64,000 nt of DNA from Flavobacterium wongokense. Its GTDB lineage: Bacteria; Bacteroidota; Bacteroidia; Flavobacteriales; Flavobacteriaceae. Shown here piece after piece: positions 45,246 through 54,492 of this stretch (position 1 is its first letter; the number at the start of each line of letters is the position of its first letter). Under the pieces are notes generated by a model, which did not search any database, was not told where the DNA came from, and saw nothing but the letters and a program-made list of their open reading frames with translations. Location of the stretch: the NCBI RefSeq assembly GCF_021608265.1, contig NZ_JAKIHP010000007.1, forward strand, positions 55,864-119,863, given 5' to 3'. The translations under genes and the position numbers were made by a program.

Positions 45246-45689
45246 TTAATCCCAAACAAATTTCCAGCTTCCGTCTTTCTGCCTTTTCCAAACGGTATGG
45301 AAACGGCCTTTAAAATCCTTTTTTACACCTAAGGAATCGGTTGTGGTCCAAACATATTTTCCATAAGTATATGCCAAAGTACCGTCATCTGAAACGCCTA
45401 CAAATTCAGGTTTCCAGGTAACCGAGGCTTTCTTGAATTTTTCATCATTAAAAAATTCCCTAACTGCTTCTTTTCCTTTGATTAGCGAGTCGTTGTCCCG
45501 TTTCATAACGGCATTGCTGTCGGCAAATGTGTAAAAAGCTTCCTGTATTCCTTTGGTTTGGGCCATATTCTTGAAATCGTCTTCCGCTTTAAAAATCTCG
45601 GCTTTTAAGGCTTCGGGATTCACGGTTTCCACTTTTTTGGAACAGCTTACAACAGCGATGGTAAATAAAAAGAAGATTGATTTTTTCAT
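45246..45689 (-). CDS. DUF4440 / SnoaL-like lipoprotein
   Basis: This 147-residue protein has a lipobox at VVSC (Cys16). The body is an NTF2-like fold: EIFKAEDDFKNMA helix, MKRDNDSLIKGKEAVREFF, then AYTYGKYVWTT and GRFHTVWKRQKDGSWKFVWD as the closing strands. DUF4440 proteins act as small ligand-binding or enzyme scaffolds; no function is known for this one. It lies two bases after the LRR gene. Confidence 0.87.
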   Translation of the reverse strand: MKKSIFFLFTIAVVSCSKKVETVNPEALKAEIFKAEDDFKNMAQTKGIQEAFYTFADSNAVMKRDNDSLIKGKEAVREFFNDEKFKKASVTWKPEFVGVSDDGTLAYTYGKYVWTTTDSLGVKKDFKGRFHTVWKRQKDGSWKFVWD

Positions 45690-45691
45690 AC

Positions 45692-48058
45692 TTATTCCTT
45701 AATTATTTTTTGGATTTTCATTCCTTTTGAAGTGTAGACTTTTACCAAATAAACTCCTTTTGGTTCTCCGGTGAAATCAACAGTTGTCGACAAGTCATCT
45801 GCAGTTTTTATTTGTAAAAGACGGCCTTGGATGTCAAATATTTCAACAGAGCTGATGCTTTCCAAAGCTCTAATCTGAAGAATGTCTTTTACAGGTATAG
45901 GGTTTATTGCTACACCATTTGCCTCAGTTTCATTAACATTCAAAAGTGCTACAGTAGTCGAAGCAGTATTGGTTACAATTGGCGCGTTGAAATCAAAATA
46001 GATGTCAGCGGTATTCTGGACCTGGTTGCCCAATACCAAATTGCTTTTGGTTTTGATCTTGAACGCAACAAAACCATGGCTTCCCGGTTCGTTGTCCATT
46101 TCGGCAGGAAGGTTGATGTTTTCAAAAATAAATTCTACTTTATTGCCTGTAATCCTGGTCGTATGCGGATGTGAACTTGAAATTAACTGAAGTGAACTGA
46201 TGTCAAACTTTGAGGTGTCGATTACATCTTTCACAACAACATTCTCAGCATAATAAGTTCCTGAATTTTGAAAACGGATTACATAGTTCAGGTAATCGCC
46301 CACCATGTCAGGCGTTATGGTAGTGCCTTCCAAACAGGTTTTGTCGTTAGGATCCATTGAACCCCTTACGGTTTGTGTCAGATGGAAAACATTGTCTTCA
46401 GGGGTTTCATCTCCGGGAATGGGATTGATAGTTGCGGTGAAATGTAAAACATCATCTAAATTTACTGCTGGGGTATCTGTTGGTCCGTTAAGATGTAATT
46501 TAAACTCAATTGTCCGGCTTTCAAATGGCATTAAATTAGAGTAAGTCCAATTCAAATTATTTGTTGACTGATTATTTAATGCTGGAGTTGCCGAGACAAA
46601 ATCTAAAATAGCATCATCGAAACTAAGATTGATAGTTCCACTCATAGTCTGGTTACCTTTATTTTTATATACTAATTGGTAACGCGTATCAAAACCAGGT
46701 CGTGCATTTTGAATAGCAAGTATTACAATGTCTACATCGTTGTGGACACCATTGGGAGAGATGCAGAAATTTTGGATTTGACTGTTATTGTTGCTGTCTG
46801 GAAAACTAACAGAAGCGCTTGGCGGTGAAATTGTGAAATAAGGAATTGGCGTTGGAGTGATAGTAAAAGTTCCCTGTGTCGCAAAAAAAGAATAATCCCC
46901 ATCAGTATTTGAATAAGTACCATTTAGTATAGGCCCCGATAATGTAATGAATAAGTTTTCAAAAGGAAAATCGAGATTGGTCGCAGTTTTGGTATCTTCA
47001 AAATCGCAGCCATTCCCATCAGCATCATAATTAAATGTTCCACTAATGGTGTTGTAATTGCCACCCGGAACGAAATCACAATAAGTGCCAATATTAGTAC
47101 CGCTAAATATAGGGCTTTGAAGTTGATTGGCCACATAAGGTATGTTATAATCATCGGTGCAGATGTATTGAACTGGGTGTTCGATAATTATACTACCATC
47201 GGTAAAAGGATAACCGGTTTTTAAATTTATAAAGTTCAGCGCAGGATTTCCGTAAATGTATATTTGTGAAGTTCCACCATAAGGAACTAAAATCCTTGTA
47301 TGGCTAAAATCTAAACTGGTTAATTGATTATAAGCACATTCAATAGTGTGCAAACCGGGAGCATCTATATTAACCAAATCGGTTAATTGATTGTAGCTGC
47401 AGTAAAGGTATTGGAGGAGATGGTTATTTGTTAAGTCAAGTGTCGTTAAATTGTTATTGTCAGCTCCTAAAAAATACAATTCTGTCAGATTGGAAAGATT
47501 GAGTTGCGATATCTGGTTATGGGAACAGGCAAGCATTTGCAAATGAGGATTATTGGATAAGTTCAGGCTTGATAAGGAATCGAACTCACAGTTTAAACGC
47601 TCAAGCTGTGTCAAAGTACTTAGATCCAATGAGGTGATACTTGACTGATCACATCTGAAATATATTAGATTGGTTAAGGGAAGCACATTTACATTTGCAA
47701 GCGCTAAATTACTTCGAAATTCCAAAATCATTAGGTTTGTTAAAGTAGGAAAGTTAAAATTGGTAATGGATAAGCCATCTATGTACAACATGGTAAGATT
47801 GGTAAACATCTCAAGCCCAGTTAAATTGGCGGTTTGGCTACTTATATTTGGTAGTCCATTATTGATGCCAAAAGCAGTAAGATGTAAATAGCTAACCTGT
47901 AAAGCCTCACTAACCTGTATTTCACCATCAGTGTTTGTGTCAATGCCAGGATAATTTAGTAACGCAGTTTTAAAGTTCGCATCAGGAATGTTGACAATCT
48001 GCGCATTGCTTAAGGAAAAAGAGAATAAGGCGAAAAGCAGAAAAATAGAATTTTTCAT
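45692..48058 (-). CDS. Leucine-rich-repeat T9SS surface protein
   Basis: This 788-residue protein has a signal peptide (1-19, SNA-Q). An LRR array follows at about residues 75-270 with units such as LTNLIYFRCDQ, LTQLERLNCEF and NPHLQMLACSHNQ; the Cys/Asn ladder is typical of Bacteroidetes LRR proteins. A conserved-repeat module (about 440-690, including SMDPNDKTCLEG, the DUF7619 signature) comes next. A T9SS type A tail closes it (INPIPVKDILQIRA ... KGVYLVKVYTSKGMKIQKIIKE). It is probably a surface or secreted binding protein. Confidence 0.9.
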   Translation of the reverse strand: MKNSIFLLFALFSFSLSNAQIVNIPDANFKTALLNYPGIDTNTDGEIQVSEALQVSYLHLTAFGINNGLPNISSQTANLTGLEMFTNLTMLYIDGLSITNFNFPTLTNLMILEFRSNLALANVNVLPLTNLIYFRCDQSSITSLDLSTLTQLERLNCEFDSLSSLNLSNNPHLQMLACSHNQISQLNLSNLTELYFLGADNNNLTTLDLTNNHLLQYLYCSYNQLTDLVNIDAPGLHTIECAYNQLTSLDFSHTRILVPYGGTSQIYIYGNPALNFINLKTGYPFTDGSIIIEHPVQYICTDDYNIPYVANQLQSPIFSGTNIGTYCDFVPGGNYNTISGTFNYDADGNGCDFEDTKTATNLDFPFENLFITLSGPILNGTYSNTDGDYSFFATQGTFTITPTPIPYFTISPPSASVSFPDSNNNSQIQNFCISPNGVHNDVDIVILAIQNARPGFDTRYQLVYKNKGNQTMSGTINLSFDDAILDFVSATPALNNQSTNNLNWTYSNLMPFESRTIEFKLHLNGPTDTPAVNLDDVLHFTATINPIPGDETPEDNVFHLTQTVRGSMDPNDKTCLEGTTITPDMVGDYLNYVIRFQNSGTYYAENVVVKDVIDTSKFDISSLQLISSSHPHTTRITGNKVEFIFENINLPAEMDNEPGSHGFVAFKIKTKSNLVLGNQVQNTADIYFDFNAPIVTNTASTTVALLNVNETEANGVAINPIPVKDILQIRALESISSVEIFDIQGRLLQIKTADDLSTTVDFTGEPKGVYLVKVYTSKGMKIQKIIKE

Positions 48059-48090
48059 AAGCGTTTGATTTTGTTGGGTTAGATAACTAC

Positions 48091-48120
48091 CAAATGTACA
48101 GATTAGTTTTTATTAATCAA
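48091..48120 (-). promoter_or_regulatory. Promoter of the LRR gene cluster
   Basis: On the minus strand TTG (48120-48118), a 19-base spacer, TACATTTG (48098-48091): a full consensus, 33 bases before the LRR start. Confidence 0.65.
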
Positions 48121-48162
48121 TTATTAATGAGTAAACTGTAGGTTTAAATTAGAATTCGATAT

Positions 48163-48531
48163 CTATTTTTTGAAGATAAAATACACTGCTAAAATCAAAA
48201 AGCAAAAACCAACAGCGTGGTTCCAACGGAAACTTTCGTTCTTAAAGAAAAGCATCGAGAAAATGACAAAAACTACCAATGTTATTACTTCCTGGATGAC
48301 TTTGAGCTGCATTAGGGAAAATGGCCCGCCATTGCCTTCGTAACCGATTTTATTGGCCGGAACCTGAAAGCAGTATTCAAACAAGGCCAATCCCCAACTG
48401 ATTAATACAATCGTAATCAATCCGGCGTTTTCAAACCATTTGAGTTCCTTGAATTTCAAATGGCCGTACCAGGCCAAAGTCATGAATACATTGGATAAAA
48501 CCAACAATGCAATGGTCAGATAACTTTTCAT
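48163..48531 (-). CDS. DUF486 (DMT-like) small membrane protein
   Basis: This 122-residue protein has four membrane segments (about 3-22, 35-52, 76-98 and 103-120), matching DUF486, a single-unit relative of drug/metabolite transporters that probably works as a dimer. The motif GYEGNGGPFSLMQLKVIQEV is characteristic of the family. Its ATG overlaps the stop of the HerA-like gene (TAATG), so the two are translationally coupled. The substrate is unknown. Confidence 0.9.
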   Translation of the reverse strand: MKSYLTIALLVLSNVFMTLAWYGHLKFKELKWFENAGLITIVLISWGLALFEYCFQVPANKIGYEGNGGPFSLMQLKVIQEVITLVVFVIFSMLFFKNESFRWNHAVGFCFLILAVYFIFKK

Positions 48532-50054
48532 TATTTTCGGAATATTTTGCTCAGTACTCCAAAAACACCACGAATGAAAGTTGCACTGGTGACCACTTTC
48601 ACCACCGATTTTCCAATAACTGAAGCGGTACTTGGCTCGCCGCTTTTTCTCTCTTCGGCTTTGGTTTCCTCTTCTGCCTGTGCTTCTGCCTGTTGATTGG
48701 CGTCATCGATTTTCTTCGTCAGCATTTCATAAGCGCTTTCGCGGTCAATTTCCTCAGCATATTTTTTGACCAATTTTGATTTGGCATTTATTTCGGCAAT
48801 TTCCGAATCGGTCAAAACATCCATTCGGCTCATTGGCGCACGCATCATCGTTGCTGCCAGTGGCGTTGGAACTCCTTTTTCATTCAATGCCGTTACAAAG
48901 GCTTCTCCAATTCCGAGGCTGGTCAGTTCATCTTCGGTTTTATAATATTTTGAGGTTGGATAATTATCTGCGGTTTGTTTGATGGCTTGGCGGTCATTTG
49001 CCGTAAAAGCACGTAAGGCATGTTGGATTTTCAATCCCAATTGGGCCAAAACACTAGCCGGAACGTCCATTGGGTTTTGGGTTACAAAATAAACACCAAT
49101 TCCTTTGGAACGGATTAGTTTAATAATGGTTTCAATCTGATCCAGCAACGCTTTGCTGGCTTCGTTGAAAATCAAATGCGCTTCGTCAATAAAAATGACC
49201 AATTCGGGTTGATCTGCATCTCCTTTTTCAGGCATCTGTTGATAGATTTCGGCCAACAGGCTCAGCATAAATGTCGAGAACAATTTTGGCTTATCCTGGA
49301 TATCAGTCAGGCGGATGATGTTCACATAGCCTTTTCCGTTTTCATCAATACGCATCAAGTCATCAATTTCGAATGATTTTTCGCCAAAAAACAAATCGCC
49401 GCCCTGCTGTTCCAATTCGATGATTTTGCGAAGGATGATTCCTGTGGTTGAAGTAGAAATCTTGCCGTAATTCTCCTCGATTTCCTCTTTTCCTTCTTCG
49501 GTGATGTAATTCAGGACTTTTTTGATGTCCTTCAAATCCAGAAGCGGCATTTTACGGTCATCACAGTATTTGAAGATGACCGAAACTACGCCAGCCTGCG
49601 TATCATTTAAATCTAAAATCCTTGAAAATAAAACTGGTCCAAATTCAGAAACAGTGGCACGAAGCCGAACACCATTTTGCTGTGAAAGCGACATCAGCTC
49701 TACCGGAAATGCAGCGGTAGCATAAGGGATGTTGATTTTGGCATGACGCTCTGTGATAAAAGGTTTTTCCTCACCTTCCTTGGCAATGCCGGAGAAATCA
49801 CCTTTGATATCCATCATCAAAACCGGAATCCCAAAGGAGGATAATTGCTCAGACAATACCTGAATGGTTTTTGTTTTCCCTGTTCCGGTCGCGCCAGCTA
49901 TCAATCCGTGGCGGTTTAGTGTTTTTAGCGTAACTTTCACAAATGTATCGGCTATGGCTTCACCGTTTAAAATTGCTCCTCCAAGAACAATGCTTTCGCC
50001 TTTTGAAGCATAGCCTTCATTGATATAATTGCTAAAATCTGATGATGTTGACAT
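48531..50054 (-). CDS. HerA-like ATPase (DUF853)
   Basis: This 507-residue HerA/FtsK-type ATPase has Walker A GATGTGKT at 54-61 and Walker B in ELVIFIDEAHLIFNEA near 285-300. A Lys/Glu/Ala-rich stretch with coiled-coil character sits at about 450-475, and a hydrophobic patch near the end. DUF853 proteins resemble the HerA DNA-translocating hexamers, but no NurA nuclease gene is adjacent, so a role in DNA end processing is not supported here. It is co-translated with DUF486. Confidence 0.9.
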   Translation of the reverse strand: MSTSSDFSNYINEGYASKGESIVLGGAILNGEAIADTFVKVTLKTLNRHGLIAGATGTGKTKTIQVLSEQLSSFGIPVLMMDIKGDFSGIAKEGEEKPFITERHAKINIPYATAAFPVELMSLSQQNGVRLRATVSEFGPVLFSRILDLNDTQAGVVSVIFKYCDDRKMPLLDLKDIKKVLNYITEEGKEEIEENYGKISTSTTGIILRKIIELEQQGGDLFFGEKSFEIDDLMRIDENGKGYVNIIRLTDIQDKPKLFSTFMLSLLAEIYQQMPEKGDADQPELVIFIDEAHLIFNEASKALLDQIETIIKLIRSKGIGVYFVTQNPMDVPASVLAQLGLKIQHALRAFTANDRQAIKQTADNYPTSKYYKTEDELTSLGIGEAFVTALNEKGVPTPLAATMMRAPMSRMDVLTDSEIAEINAKSKLVKKYAEEIDRESAYEMLTKKIDDANQQAEAQAEEETKAEERKSGEPSTASVIGKSVVKVVTSATFIRGVFGVLSKIFRK

Positions 50055-50440
50055 TGATTATTTTATTTTAGATGATAAAGATATTGCAAAGTAATGCTTT
50101 TTTCAAAATCAAGGAAACGTTAATTGTTTTCCGTTAAGAGAATATTATCAATAATTTTAACCTTCCAAAAAAAAGTTTCAGTTGTAAATACATTTTCGCC
50201 CCTTTTTGCGTTATATACTTATTAATAATGCATTAGAATCTAAAAAAAGAACCAGGTTTTTATTTTATTTCTAACAAATGTTAAAATAGGCGGAAACGCT
50301 TGATTATCTAGAATTAAATCGATACCATATTAAAAGTAAAAAAAGTTTTTTTATTAAAACTAAAAAATTAAATTTGCTCCTAATCAAGTTTATTAACAAC
50401 TAAAACTTATAATTATTTAAAACTATTAAAATTTAAAAAA
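50055..50440. other. Gene-free divergent region between the HerA-like gene and exbB
   Basis: This 386-bp, very AT-rich stretch has no ORF of note. A TAAATTTG box at 50369-50376 lies 65 bases before exbB and is the best -7 candidate for the exbB operon; its -33 region is T-rich without a clear TTG. The exbB start is preceded by the A/T-rich leader usual in this genome. Confidence 0.5.
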
Positions 50441-51262
50441 ATGGCAAACGTTAAAAAAGAAAGCGGTTCAAAAGGTGTTGGTATGATTTCAGGAATCATT
50501 ATCGCAGCATGTATTTTTGTTGGATGGATTATTTGGAATTTCATCATGGGTAATGGTGCTAACTTTGAAGGTGGCGTAAACACTGGTCATCCACTTCCAG
50601 GAAATTATTTAGCAATGGTATATAAAGGAGGTCCAATTGTACCTGTTTTGATGGGATTATTATTGATGGTAATCGTATTTTCGTTTGAGCGTTATGCAGT
50701 TATTTCAAAAGCAGCAGGTAAAGGGAATTTAGATACTTTTATGAAAAATATAACTGCTGATATTAAAGGAGGAAAAATTGACGAGGCTATTGCTTTATGT
50801 GACAAACAACAAGGTTCGGTTGCAAATGCAGTAAAATCAGCATTAGTAAAATATCAGGAAGTAAAAGCAGAAGGCTTTAATAGTGAGGATGCTGCTGAAA
50901 CGATCCGTGAGGAAATCGAAGAGGCTACAGCTCTTGAAATGCCAATGTTGGAGAAAAACTTAACAATCATCTCTACTTTGGTATCATTAGGAACACTTGC
51001 AGGGTTATTAGGAACGGTAACTGGTATGATTAAAGCGTTTGGAGCGTTAGCATCTACAGGTACTCCAGACCAGGCAGCTCTTGCAAACGGTATCTCTGAG
51101 GCACTTATCAATACTGCAACAGGTATCTCTACTTCTGCATTGGCAATCGTAACTTACAACTTCTTTACTTCTAAAATTGACACTTTGACTTATTCAATCG
51201 ATGAGGCAGGTGCTACAATTGTGAACACTTACAGAAAATTTAGAGGAAGTTTAAAAAAATAA
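50441..51262 (+). CDS. exbB: ExbB/TolQ/MotA-type proton channel
   Basis: This 273-residue inner-membrane protein has an extra N-terminal membrane segment (about 14-35) before the three conserved ones (about 66-84, 175-198 and 219-245). LVSLGTLAGLLGTVTGMIKAF is the signature of the MotA/TolQ/ExbB family. With ExbD it uses the proton gradient to energise TonB for uptake through outer-membrane receptors. It is the first gene of a seven-gene operon running to 56160. Confidence 0.93.
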   Translation: MANVKKESGSKGVGMISGIIIAACIFVGWIIWNFIMGNGANFEGGVNTGHPLPGNYLAMVYKGGPIVPVLMGLLLMVIVFSFERYAVISKAAGKGNLDTFMKNITADIKGGKIDEAIALCDKQQGSVANAVKSALVKYQEVKAEGFNSEDAAETIREEIEEATALEMPMLEKNLTIISTLVSLGTLAGLLGTVTGMIKAFGALASTGTPDQAALANGISEALINTATGISTSALAIVTYNFFTSKIDTLTYSIDEAGATIVNTYRKFRGSLKK

Positions 51263-51306
51263 TACAGTTATAGAGCAATCTATTAATTGTTTAAAACAAA
51301 AAAATA

Positions 51307-51942
51307 ATGGGTAAAGTAAAAATGTCCAAAAAGTCTACATCCATCGACATGACGGCGATGTGTGACGTAGCGTTCCTTTTACTTACATTCTTTATCCTAA
51401 CGGCAACGGCAAAAGTGCCAGAGCCATTACCCGTAGATACACCATCTTCAACAGTTCAGACTAAACTGCCTGAAACTGGATTGGTGACTATCACGGTAGG
51501 AAAAAGCAATGGTCAGGATAGAGTGTTTTTCGGAATGAAAGACAGGGCTATCCGTTCAGGAGCACTAGACTATATGGAACAGAAATATAAGGTGACTTTC
51601 ACTGAGGAAGAAAAAACCAAATTCGCTCTTATTGACGAGTTCGGCGTGCCTATCCAAGGGTTAAGTCAGTTGCTGAAAATGAGTTCTACAGACAGAGCTA
51701 AAAAAGGTGTACAACAAGGAATCCCTTGCGATTCTATTGGTGATAACAATCAATTACAGGATTGGATACAAGGTGCTAGAAAAGCTAATATTGAAAACGG
51801 AGGAACAAAAGAACTTCAGTTTGCAATAAAAGGCGATGCTAAAGAAGAATATCCACAAATCAAAAGAGTGATGGATATTTTACAGGACCAAAAAATCAAT
51901 AGCTTTAATTTAGTTACTGGTTTAAGAGGAAAAGACTATTAA
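51307..51942 (+). CDS. exbD: ExbD/TolR biopolymer transport protein (first copy)
   Basis: This 211-residue protein has a short cytoplasmic tail, one membrane segment (about 17-37) containing the essential Asp as D20 in AMCDVAFLLLTFF, and a periplasmic domain. A stretch of about 40 residues (roughly 105-150, including GIPCDSIGDNNQ) lengthens the periplasmic part compared with E. coli ExbD (141 residues). It pairs with ExbB and with the second ExbD 17 bases downstream. Confidence 0.93.
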   Translation: MGKVKMSKKSTSIDMTAMCDVAFLLLTFFILTATAKVPEPLPVDTPSSTVQTKLPETGLVTITVGKSNGQDRVFFGMKDRAIRSGALDYMEQKYKVTFTEEEKTKFALIDEFGVPIQGLSQLLKMSSTDRAKKGVQQGIPCDSIGDNNQLQDWIQGARKANIENGGTKELQFAIKGDAKEEYPQIKRVMDILQDQKINSFNLVTGLRGKDY

Positions 51943-51959
51943 TATAACAACATTATAAA

Positions 51960-52520
51960 ATGGCTGAATTAAATACCGGTGACTCCGGTAAAGGCAAAGG
52001 TGGCAAAGTAAGGAGTAAAAAATCCAACGCAAAGGTAGATTTAACTGCCATGGTGGATTTGGCTTTCTTATTGATTACCTTCTTTATGTTGACTACTTCC
52101 TTATCTAAACCACAATCCATGGATTTGGGATTGCCTGATAAAGAGGATGATCCAACTAAAAATAAAGATATAAAAGTTGACCAAAGAAGAACCATGACCA
52201 TCCTTATGGGTGACAATGACAAAATAAAATGGTACCACGGACTTCTTGAAACACCTGAGCCAAACGGAAAACCAACAGACGCTGTATATGGCAGAAATGG
52301 CCTGAGAAAGGAAATTCTGAAAAGAGTTACATCTGTACCTCAGGTAACAGGAGATAAAGAAAAAGGATTGATTGTAATTATCAAGCCTAGTAAAAAATCA
52401 ACTTATAGAAACTTGGTTGATGTATTGGACGAAATGGCAATCTGTAAAGTTCCGACTTATGCAATTGTAAACGACATTACACCTGAAGAGATGAAATTAG
52501 TTGATGAAATGAACAAATAA
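51960..52520 (+). CDS. exbD: ExbD/TolR biopolymer transport protein (second copy)
   Basis: This 186-residue paralogue has a Gly/Lys-rich cytoplasmic start and one membrane segment (about 30-49) with the key Asp D33 in AMVDLAFLLITFF, followed by a periplasmic domain. Two different ExbD proteins per ExbB is a normal Bacteroidetes pattern and may give mixed ExbD dimers. It starts 17 bases after the first exbD and ends 20 bases before tonB. Confidence 0.93.
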   Translation: MAELNTGDSGKGKGGKVRSKKSNAKVDLTAMVDLAFLLITFFMLTTSLSKPQSMDLGLPDKEDDPTKNKDIKVDQRRTMTILMGDNDKIKWYHGLLETPEPNGKPTDAVYGRNGLRKEILKRVTSVPQVTGDKEKGLIVIIKPSKKSTYRNLVDVLDEMAICKVPTYAIVNDITPEEMKLVDEMNK

Positions 52521-52540
52521 TCCACAAAAATATAGTAAAA

Positions 52541-53326
52541 ATGAAATTAGACTTATTTAAAAAACAGTGGATAGATATCGTTTTTGAAGGACGTAATAAA
52601 GCCTATGGTGCTTACCAATTGCGTCAGGATGATTCGAAAACTACGTTTCGCGCACTTATTATTGGAGCACTTGTTTTTGGATTGGCAGTAAGCGCACCGC
52701 TTATCATCAGCCTTATCCCAGACATGTCAAATAATGATGAAGCTTTGGATCAAAAAATTGTGACCATTAAGCTTCCACCAAAAGAAATACCTAAAGATCT
52801 TCCACCACCTCCACCACCACCTCCAAAAGTGGACCAGGTGAAATTTGTAAAGCCAGTTGTGGCCAAAACAGAGGAGATTGTTGAAGAACCACCTAAAGTG
52901 GAAGAAATCAAGGATAAAAAATTAGGAGACGAAACCATCAAAGGTGACCCTGATGCACCTTTAAGTGTGGAGCCAGTTGGAACAGGACCAAGCGTAGTAG
53001 AAGAGGATAACAATATCTATAATACTGCGGGTATCGAGGTGAAACCAGACTTCCCTGGAGGATTGGAGAAATTCTACAAATTCGTAGGTAAAAATTTCCA
53101 GGTTCCTGAAGAAGATGGTTTGAAAGGAAAAATATTTGTGACCTTCGTTGTTGAAAAGGATGGTTCACTTACAGATATTAAAGTACTTAGGGACATTGGT
53201 TACGGAACAGGAAAAGAAGCTATCAGAGTTTTAAAGTCTTGTCCTAAATGGAATCCTGGTGAGCAAAATGGTAAAAAGGTAAGGGTATTGTATTCTCTTC
53301 CAATTTCTATTCAATCAGCAGAATAA
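52541..53326 (+). CDS. tonB: TonB energy transducer
   Basis: This 261-residue protein has a cytoplasmic start with the Bacteroidetes motif FEGRNKAYGAYQLR (about 14-27), one membrane segment (about 38-57) and a proline-rich periplasmic spacer (PPKEIPKDLPPPPPPPPK). The C-terminal TonB domain (about 170-261) has KIFVTFVVEKDGSLTDIKVL and CPKWNPGEQNGKKVRV. It transmits ExbBD-derived energy to outer-membrane receptors such as the one at 2851-5571. The next gene's ATG follows its stop without any gap. Confidence 0.95.
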   Translation: MKLDLFKKQWIDIVFEGRNKAYGAYQLRQDDSKTTFRALIIGALVFGLAVSAPLIISLIPDMSNNDEALDQKIVTIKLPPKEIPKDLPPPPPPPPKVDQVKFVKPVVAKTEEIVEEPPKVEEIKDKKLGDETIKGDPDAPLSVEPVGTGPSVVEEDNNIYNTAGIEVKPDFPGGLEKFYKFVGKNFQVPEEDGLKGKIFVTFVVEKDGSLTDIKVLRDIGYGTGKEAIRVLKSCPKWNPGEQNGKKVRVLYSLPISIQSAE

Positions 53327-53569
53327 ATGACTTCAAAAATCATAGAAAATTTCAAGAAGAAATCGCTTAAAGAGCGATTTCTTCTATTTATTAGCTTATT
53401 GAATTTTTTAGCGTTCTGTTTTTTGGGTTCGCTATTGCTGTTTTGGGATAAATTAAAATTAAATTTGCCAAATAATATGCAGCTTATTGTAGGCTGTCTA
53501 ATAATATTGTTTGGTTTTTTGCGTTTTATAACCCAGATAAAACGTTTGAATAGTTTAGATGATGAATAA
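53327..53569 (+). CDS. Small two-helix membrane protein in the tonB operon
   Basis: This 80-residue protein has two membrane segments (about 17-39 and 46-64) separated by a short loop, with basic residues at both ends. I do not recognise a family. It begins directly after the tonB stop and overlaps the next gene by 11 bases, so it is embedded in the operon and probably translated by coupling. Its position suggests an accessory role with TonB or with the substrate-binding lipoprotein, but nothing in the sequence proves that. Confidence 0.7.
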   Translation: MTSKIIENFKKKSLKERFLLFISLLNFLAFCFLGSLLLFWDKLKLNLPNNMQLIVGCLIILFGFLRFITQIKRLNSLDDE

Positions 53570-54482
53570 ATTAACCAAGTCACTTGTTGGTTTTGCTTTA
53601 CTAACACTGCTTTTTGTATTTTCCTGCCAAAAGAAGGAAAGTAATAATGCTGATAGCATACTTGAAGGAAAAGCATCGGTATATGTAGACGAATCAATAC
53701 TTCCGATAATCGAAGATGAAACGGCAGTTTTTGAAACGGAGTATAAAGCCAAATTAAATTTGGTGCCAAAATCGGAAAATGAAATAGTGAATTCGTTATT
53801 AAACGATACAGCCAAAATCGCTATCCTGACAAGGGAACTTTCAGAGAAGGAGTTGAAAGCATTTAAATCAAAAAAGATAAATCCAAGAGTCACGCCATTT
53901 GCAACTGACGCTGTAGCCTTTATCAAAAATAAAACTGCCAACGATACTTTGGTTGCTTTGCAGGATGTCATCGATTTTATGAAAGGCAAAACCGTCCCTA
54001 ACATTAAAGGGGTTGTTTTTGACAATGCCAATTCCAGCACAGTAAGATATATTTCTGAAGTTTCAGGAGTAACCGTGGCAAATCAGAAAAATATCTTTTC
54101 GATGAAGACCAATGAAGAGGTCATCAAATACGTGGCAGAAAACAATGGCATGGTTGGTGTCATAGGCATGAATTGGATTTTTCAGCCACCATTGAATTTG
54201 GAGGCAGACGTAGATAAAATCAATGTTCTTTCGGTTAAAGGGCTGAACAAAACGGAATACTTTTTTCCATCACAAGATAACCTTGCGACAGGTAAATATC
54301 CTTTGGCACGCCATTTGTATATTGTCAATTGTCAGGGTTATTCCGGACTTGGAATGGGATTCGGTTCCTTCCTTACAGGAGAAAGAGGTCAACGCATAAT
54401 TCTAAAATCAGGTTTATATCCTGAGCGTACACCCAGTAGAAAAATCGTGATACGAAACACAATTACAAAAAATAAAAATTAA
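53559..54482 (+). CDS. PstS-like substrate-binding lipoprotein
   Basis: This 307-residue protein has a lipoprotein signal ending FVFSC (Cys23). The body follows the phosphate-binding PstS pattern: a SVYVDESILPIIEDE first strand, AILTRELSEKELKAF, FATDAVAFIKNK and a C-terminal GMGFGSFLTGERGQRII. No pst permease or ATPase gene is adjacent; the gene is instead inside a TonB operon. In Bacteroidetes such proteins are regularly encoded between tonB and a TPR gene. It may bind phosphate or a phosphorylated ligand at the inner face of the outer membrane; the ligand is not certain. Confidence 0.85.
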   Translation: MMNKLTKSLVGFALLTLLFVFSCQKKESNNADSILEGKASVYVDESILPIIEDETAVFETEYKAKLNLVPKSENEIVNSLLNDTAKIAILTRELSEKELKAFKSKKINPRVTPFATDAVAFIKNKTANDTLVALQDVIDFMKGKTVPNIKGVVFDNANSSTVRYISEVSGVTVANQKNIFSMKTNEEVIKYVAENNGMVGVIGMNWIFQPPLNLEADVDKINVLSVKGLNKTEYFFPSQDNLATGKYPLARHLYIVNCQGYSGLGMGFGSFLTGERGQRIILKSGLYPERTPSRKIVIRNTITKNKN

Positions 54483-54492
54483 ATAGAAGAAG

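Noticed and set aside
48531..50054. Defence system based on the HerA-like ATPase (as in HerA-SIR2 or HerA-DUF pairs)
   Set aside because: The DUF853 type with a DUF486 membrane partner; no nuclease, SIR2 or other effector gene next to it.
53559..54482. Phosphate ABC transporter operon
   Set aside because: PstS-like protein alone; no pstA, pstB, pstC or phoU nearby, and it is embedded in a TonB operon.
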